Assembly: GCA_964016875.1 (NCBI GenBank)
Contig: OZ024724.1
Span: forward strand, 27,255,962-27,319,961
Reading direction: 5' to 3'
Source of the DNA: Fallopia convolvulus
Taxonomy: Eukaryota; Streptophyta; Magnoliopsida; Caryophyllales; Polygonaceae
Length of the DNA stretch: 64,000 nucleotides
Made by a program: the position numbers and the translations under genes. Of this stretch, positions 58,929-64,000 are shown piece after piece. Numbering within the stretch: the first letter of the stretch is position 1; each line of letters opens with the position of its first letter. The notes under the pieces are model-generated. The model was given only the letters and a program-made list of their open reading frames with translations. It ran no database searches and was not told the origin of the DNA.

Positions 58929-61201
58929 ATTAAGCAACGAGACATACCAACAATCCAACTAACAAGCACAAAAGTAAAGCATTTGTAATAATAACCCACA
59001 CTTCGACATTCAACATATGAAGGGAGATACAATGAAACGAATAATTCATCAAGCGTAGCGAGCATTCACAAGGTCGAAAAACCAACTAAGTAATCACACA
59101 CACACAACAAAACCATTCACAATCCTATTGGGAAATGCCATTCTCCCTTCCACCACCGCATTACCATCTACGGCGCTAACTCACCTGCGCCTGAATGCAG
59201 AGGATGGCCCTCCCACTTTTCATATACGTCATCCTTCCAACCCCTGGTCAAGCCTCCACTGGAGTACTTGCCAAAAACAAACAATCAATTTTTATTTTTA
59301 AAAGGGCCCGGCCGACACACGACCATGGCTAGACGTCTCTTCACCACCGACAATCGTCGCACATGATCGTGCCGGTTACGCTGCCAGCACAGAGAAAGCG
59401 ATAGTATTTCTTTTACGAGAAAACGTTTGAAATGGAAAGCGCATCACATCATGCATGAAGATATTTCACATGGAAAACATACATTCGGGACTAACTCCCA
59501 AAACCAATCTCACAATCACGGCATGAAATCTAACAAGACTAGAATAAAGCCGAGCAAGTCAAGAACGACTTACCTGGAAAGCGATCCTCGAAAGACGTAA
59601 GTAATGCGGCAATACTAAAGACCTACGAATCATAACGTTCACGGTCAACCAACGAACCGCGATAAGAACTTTCGATTCTAAGCAAGCACAACTATAGTGG
59701 CTTCGAAATACGAGCCACCATACTTTCATGGCATCCAAACAACACGGCTTGACTTGATTATATTATTATTAAACAAAGTTTAGACTTGACGTCGCACGAA
59801 CAACATCAATTTTTCTCAACCAACTAACATTTCCTATCTAGGCCTAACGCATCTCAAGGCGGAGAAGGGTAAGATAATCCAAAACAAGGTCCAAGTTCAC
59901 AACTTACAACATTAGGTCCCAAAGCTTCTATTCAAGGCAAGAACCAACCAAGCGAGTTCTATCAAGCAACACAAGGTCGAGATTAACATACAATCTACCC
60001 GAAAACCCTAGTACTACTCGCATTCTACGAAGGATCAAACAACACAAGATCAAATGACGATCGTAACAACACAAACATCACAACTCGATCGAGGGTTATT
60101 CAACTCATTCCTTAGTCGAATTCCAACTTTAATTCATGTCCCAATATTCAAAAAAAAAAAATCTAATACAACCATTCCAAACTCATTCAAACAAGCTTAT
60201 CCTAATATGGTCATACAAAACTCAATTTAAACTTTCCACTGTACATCCACCCCATTCTAATCCAATAACTTAATAAGTAATTAATACAATCAAGTGCAAC
60301 ACACAATAGGAAATGTATGTAGACAAAGTGCTATAGGAGTCCATCTTGATCAATCGGATCGGGACTCGAATCAGCCCACTCAATATGATATTACAAGGTG
60401 TATTCGAAAGCAAGTAGCCCAAGGATCGAAACTAAGGTTCGATCAATAAAATGAAGTTGTCCGACCATTCAACAATCGGATTTGTACCCAACTCAAACGG
60501 AGCGACCCTTGGTGCGTTGTCTTCAAAATGGAGCGGTCTAACTCGGAGGTATCGACTTCTCGTTGGCAGAACTGGCTCTTGCTGGCGGTCTTGTCGTTCT
60601 TGGGTGTTGCGGCTTCAAGGGCTAAAGGGTCGACGCGCTGGGGCCGAACTCGCGAGGTGAGGCGCTCGCCAAGGCAACTCGGGATCAGGTTCGAAGTCAC
60701 CACTGCACTCTCACCGATCGAGATTCAGTTCTAGAAGAAAGTTTAGGGAGACGGAAACGAGGGAAAAGAGGACAGAACCGACGAGACAAGACTTACCTTC
60801 GGCGGGCAGAGGAGAACCAAAGCCCGAGTGAGGTTTGGCGACTCCCGGCGGCGATCCTTGTGTGGTGCGCCGCAGTCTTGAAGTGCGGTAGCCCCTAGGA
60901 ATCTACAGCCGGATTTAGAGGAGGAAGGAGGAAGAATGAAAGGGAGGACTCGATGGTTGAACTGGTGAACGTGGTGAGGATGGAGCAGCAGTGGTGTGCG
61001 GCATTCTACAGAGAACGAAGGAAGTGGTAGGGAAAAGGGTGGGGAAAAATGATGATAGAGGCAATGGGTTCGGTTTGGGCCTGCAACACATTTTGGGCTT
61101 TTTGGCCCAGGAGACAAAGGAAAGTTGAAATGGTAGCAAAAAGGAGGCCATTTAAGATGGAGAAAATATTTATCGGGTTTTTTCGGAACCCGAGTGTTAC
61201 A
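58929..61201 (-). mobile_element. E4: 3' LTR, second piece
   Basis: Continues 47620-48174 after the E3 insertion and gives an LTR of about 2.8 kb. It ends CGAGTGTTACA. Conserved LTR block at about 59128-59395. The GC-rich part at 60480-61040 matches the U3 position seen in the other LTRs. Confidence 0.85.
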
Positions 61202-61748
61202 TTATACCCACCCATAAGGAAGTTTCGTCCCGAAACTTCTAAGGTCAAAGCGGGAGTTCTCAAAGGTTCTCGAGGTTTAACAACCTCCCCCATTGAAGAG
61301 ATTCGCCCCCGGACCCCAAATTGTTGACAACAACTTAAGCATAACATGGGAAGACAAAACGTATTCTAACGTACTGTAATCATGAGATAAGACAACCAAT
61401 CCATACACATGTCAAACACATAATCAAACGAACAACACGCTTAGCAACTCTAAGTCATAACAACGTCACACTTACTTCCAAGCGTTCTTTAAACTCTACT
61501 CTCAAAAGCCTCTACTAGAGTTGAGTACAACTCGGGGTAGTTCTCTCCCATCCTATCCTCGGTCTCCCAAGTGGCCTCCTCAACACCTCGTCTAGACCAC
61601 TGAATTAACACTGAATCTCCTTGTTTCACAGCTTCTTCGAACGCTTGTCAAGAATCGCTAACGGCTGCTCTCTAAAAGTATGATCAGGCTCAACCTCCAA
61701 CTCTTCATAGTTGAGCTTGTGACTGGGATCCGGAACATACTGTCTCAA
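61202..61748 (-). pseudogene. E4: polypurine tract and end of pol (chromodomain)
   Basis: TTATACCCACCC (61202-61213) is the reverse of a polypurine tract. Next, on the minus strand, come 3' non-coding bases. From about 61745 down to about 61530 lies the chromodomain part (LAILDKRSKKL), broken by a TAG at 61746-61748 and by further stops. Confidence 0.7.
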
Positions 61749-62822
61749 CTATGACATGTGAAAGACAGGGTGAACTCCATCCAAGGCGGGTGGTAGGGCT
61801 AGTCTGTAAGATACCTCACCCACTCTCTCCAGTGTCTCAAATGGGCCAATATAGCGGGGACTTAACTTTCCTTTTATCCCAAATCTTCTCACACCACGAG
61901 TAGGAGACACTCTTAACCAAACATGTGCCCCTATCTCAAACTCTAGTGGTCGACGTCGCTTGTCTGCATAAGATTTTTGGCAGCTTTGTGCAGCTAGCAT
62001 ATGCTCCCGGATCAAGGCCAACTTCCCAATTGTTTCCTATATCATTTGTGGCCTCTCTCCTACAACATCTGACGGGTCATCCCAACACAAGGGTGTCCTG
62101 CACTTCCGGACATACAAGGCCTCATATGGAACCATCTGAATCGAGGAGTGCCAACTGTTGTTGTAGGCAAATTCCACCAATGCTAGATGATCTGACCAGT
62201 GACCTCCCCAATCGAGAACGCAGGACCTCAGCATGTCCTCTAGAGTCTGAATTGTCCTCTCAGATTGGCCATCTGACTGCGGATGATATGCAGTCATGAA
62301 GTGCAATCTCGTCCCAAGGGCCTCATGCACTTGTTGCCAGAATCTGGAAGTGAAATGCCCATCACGATCTGACACAATCGTCTTGGGTACACCATGCAAT
62401 CTAACTATCTGATTTACAAACACTTTTACCAGTTTGTTAATTTTCCAAGTCTCCTTAATAGGCAAGAAGCGAGCAGTCTTGGTCAACCTATCTACTACAA
62501 CCCAGATGGCATCATGTCCTTTGCTAATTCGTAACCTAGTGACAAAATCCATGGACATATCTTCCCACTTCCATTCTGGAATAGGTAGAGGTTGGAGCAT
62601 ACCACCCGGTCTCTGGTGCTCAATCTTCACCTGTTGATAAACCTGACACTTAGCCACGAATCTTGCTACATCTGGCTTCATGCCATCCCACCAGTAGTAT
62701 TGTCGTAAATCTTTGTACATCTTACTCACTCCAGGGTGAATCGAGTAAGGTGTAGCGTGGGCTTCTTGCAAAATCTTATGTCTCAACTCTTCATCTCGAG
62801 GCACCCAGATCCGGCCACGCAA
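61749..62822 (-). pseudogene. E4 integrase
   Basis: One minus-strand frame with a TAG at about 62034. It encodes the zinc-binding part (HATPYSIHPG ... KCQVYQQ, in which the last Cys of the HHCC finger is Tyr). The catalytic core carries MDFVT, SDRDGHFTS and YHPQSDGQSERTIQTLE, so the D, D and E positions are retained. The C-terminal part (GAHVWLRVSPTRGVRRFGIK) follows. Damage to the zinc finger and the stop would abolish activity. Confidence 0.85.
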
Positions 62823-64000
62823 ACTCTAGATACCATCTGCTCTCTCTACAAAATCAGGTGCCTCTCCCCGGCTTAATTTCTGCTTCAGATCCTGAATCAT
62901 TGGACACACTTCTTGTTTCTTTCTCACTTCTTCAAGCAAAGTCGGTTGACACTCCATAATACTCAGTCTACCCTGGTAATGCTGAATATGTACATCAATT
63001 CCATACCTTATCAGCTCTCTTTGTAGCTCGGGTTGAGTTGTTAAACAAGCCAACATACATTCTTGAGAGGTCTTCCTACTAAGTGCATCGGCGGCTACGT
63101 TTGCTTTTCCTGGGTGATAAAGGATTTCCAGGTCATAGTCCTTTAGCAATTCAAGCCATCTCCGTTGTCTCATGTTCAGTTCTCTCTGAGTAAAGATGTA
63201 CTTGAGACTCTTATGATCTGTCATCACCTTGTAGGTACTACCATACAAGTAATGGCGCCAAATCTTCAGAGCATGCACCACCGCTGCCAACTCCAAATCA
63301 TGAGTAGGGTAATTCTCCTCATTCGGCTTCAACTGTCTTGAAGCATACGCAATCACCCTATCCCTCTGCATCAACACACATCCCAAGCCTACCTTGGAGG
63401 CGTCCCTGTAGATCACAAAGTCCTCATTTCCTTGAGGGAGAGCAAGTATAGGAGCTGAAGTCAACCTCCTTTTCAGCTCTTCGAAGCTTCTCTGGCATGC
63501 CTCATTCCACTCGAAACGAGTGGTCTTCTTTAACAAATTTGTAAGCGGTTGGGCTATGCAGGAGAACCCTTCTACGAATCTTCGGTAGTACACCGCTAAA
63601 CCTAGGAAACTCCGCACCTCCTTCACATTTCTTGTGGGTTCCCACTCTTTTACAGCCTTGATTTTCACAGGGTCTACCATTACTCCCTTAGCAGACACCA
63701 CATGCCCTAGGAAGGTGACTTCCGGTAGCCAGAACTCACACTTGGATAGCTTAGCAAACAACTGATGTTGCCTCAACACTTTCAACACTTGCCTAAGGTG
63801 TTCTGCATGCTCCTCCTCATTACGGGATTAAATCAGGATGTCATCAATGAATACCACCACAAATTTGTCCAAGAAATCTATAAACACTCGGTTCATCAAC
63901 TCCATGAACATTGCGGGTGCATTGGTTAATCCGAACGGCATCACCACAAACTCGTAATGCCCATATCTAGTTCGGAAAGCCGTCTTTGGGATGTCTTCCT
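62823..64000 (-). pseudogene. E4 reverse transcriptase (3' part) and RNase H
   Basis: The same frame as integrase, with TAG at 62823-62825 and TAA near 63828. RT from the window edge shows RTRYGHYEFVVMPFGLTNAP and FIDDIL, then CEFWLPEVTFLGHVVS, the RT connection and RNase H (DASKVGLGCVLMQRDRVIAY, TDHKSLKYIF). The rest of RT, protease and gag lie beyond the window. Confidence 0.9.

Overview
This window is repeat-rich nuclear DNA from a flowering plant. I find no rRNA gene, tRNA gene, CRISPR array or bacterial-type operon. Nearly all of it is LTR retrotransposons nested in one another: Ty3/Gypsy chromoviruses of the Tekay/Del type (pol with a C-terminal chromodomain, Met-tRNA primer sites), Athila-like elements (gag-protease plus an ORF-1-type gene), and a large non-autonomous family with 1.9-kb LTRs. 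The species cannot be named from the sequence.

Layout. 1-1157 (-): an Athila ORF-1-like pseudogene. 2205-3153 and 25497-27475: two halves of a minus-strand Tekay-type LTR. It was split by a 22.3-kb insertion at 3159-25491 that is flanked on both sides by the 5-bp duplication ACCAA. That insertion has the order LTR (3159-5047), interior 1 (5048-17795), LTR (17796-19686), interior 2 (19687-23622), LTR (23623-25491). Interior 2 is 3.9 kb with no gag or pol. Interior 1 is the same sequence plus an Athila-like element at 8022-16831 that lost its 5' end. That element has a broken gag, a protease reading frame, an intact 594-codon ORF-1-type gene, a polypurine tract and a 1.4-kb 3' LTR, but no reverse transcriptase, RNase H or integrase.

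27476-28279 is the only probably non-transposon DNA; it ends in a RING-like Cys/His cluster cut by an LTR. 28280-47221 (+) is an old Tekay element (E2). Its apparent 5' LTR region contains a minus-strand solo LTR (30393-33008, duplication ATTTA) and a minus-strand element (E1m, 33143-41426, duplication CCTTC). Its 3' LTR is cut at 47221 by a minus LTR (E6). E6 is cut at 47620 by another minus element (E4), and E4's LTR is cut by a complete plus-strand Tekay element (E3, 48175-58923, duplication AAGCA). E4 continues with its pol on the minus strand to the end of the window.

The most interesting candidate is in the non-autonomous family. Its LTR carries a TATA box, a short exon and a 5' splice site, and an acceptor in phase lies just inside the interior. 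The predicted 213-residue protein has four psi-K-x-E (SUMO-type) motifs and a C-terminal CxxC. It is present in two complete copies. Other distinctive signals are six clusters of a GTCGGGCCCGAC palindrome paired with GTCGGTCC in the Athila-like element, GGCGCGCC octamers in the 22-kb element, and a block conserved between otherwise divergent Tekay LTRs.
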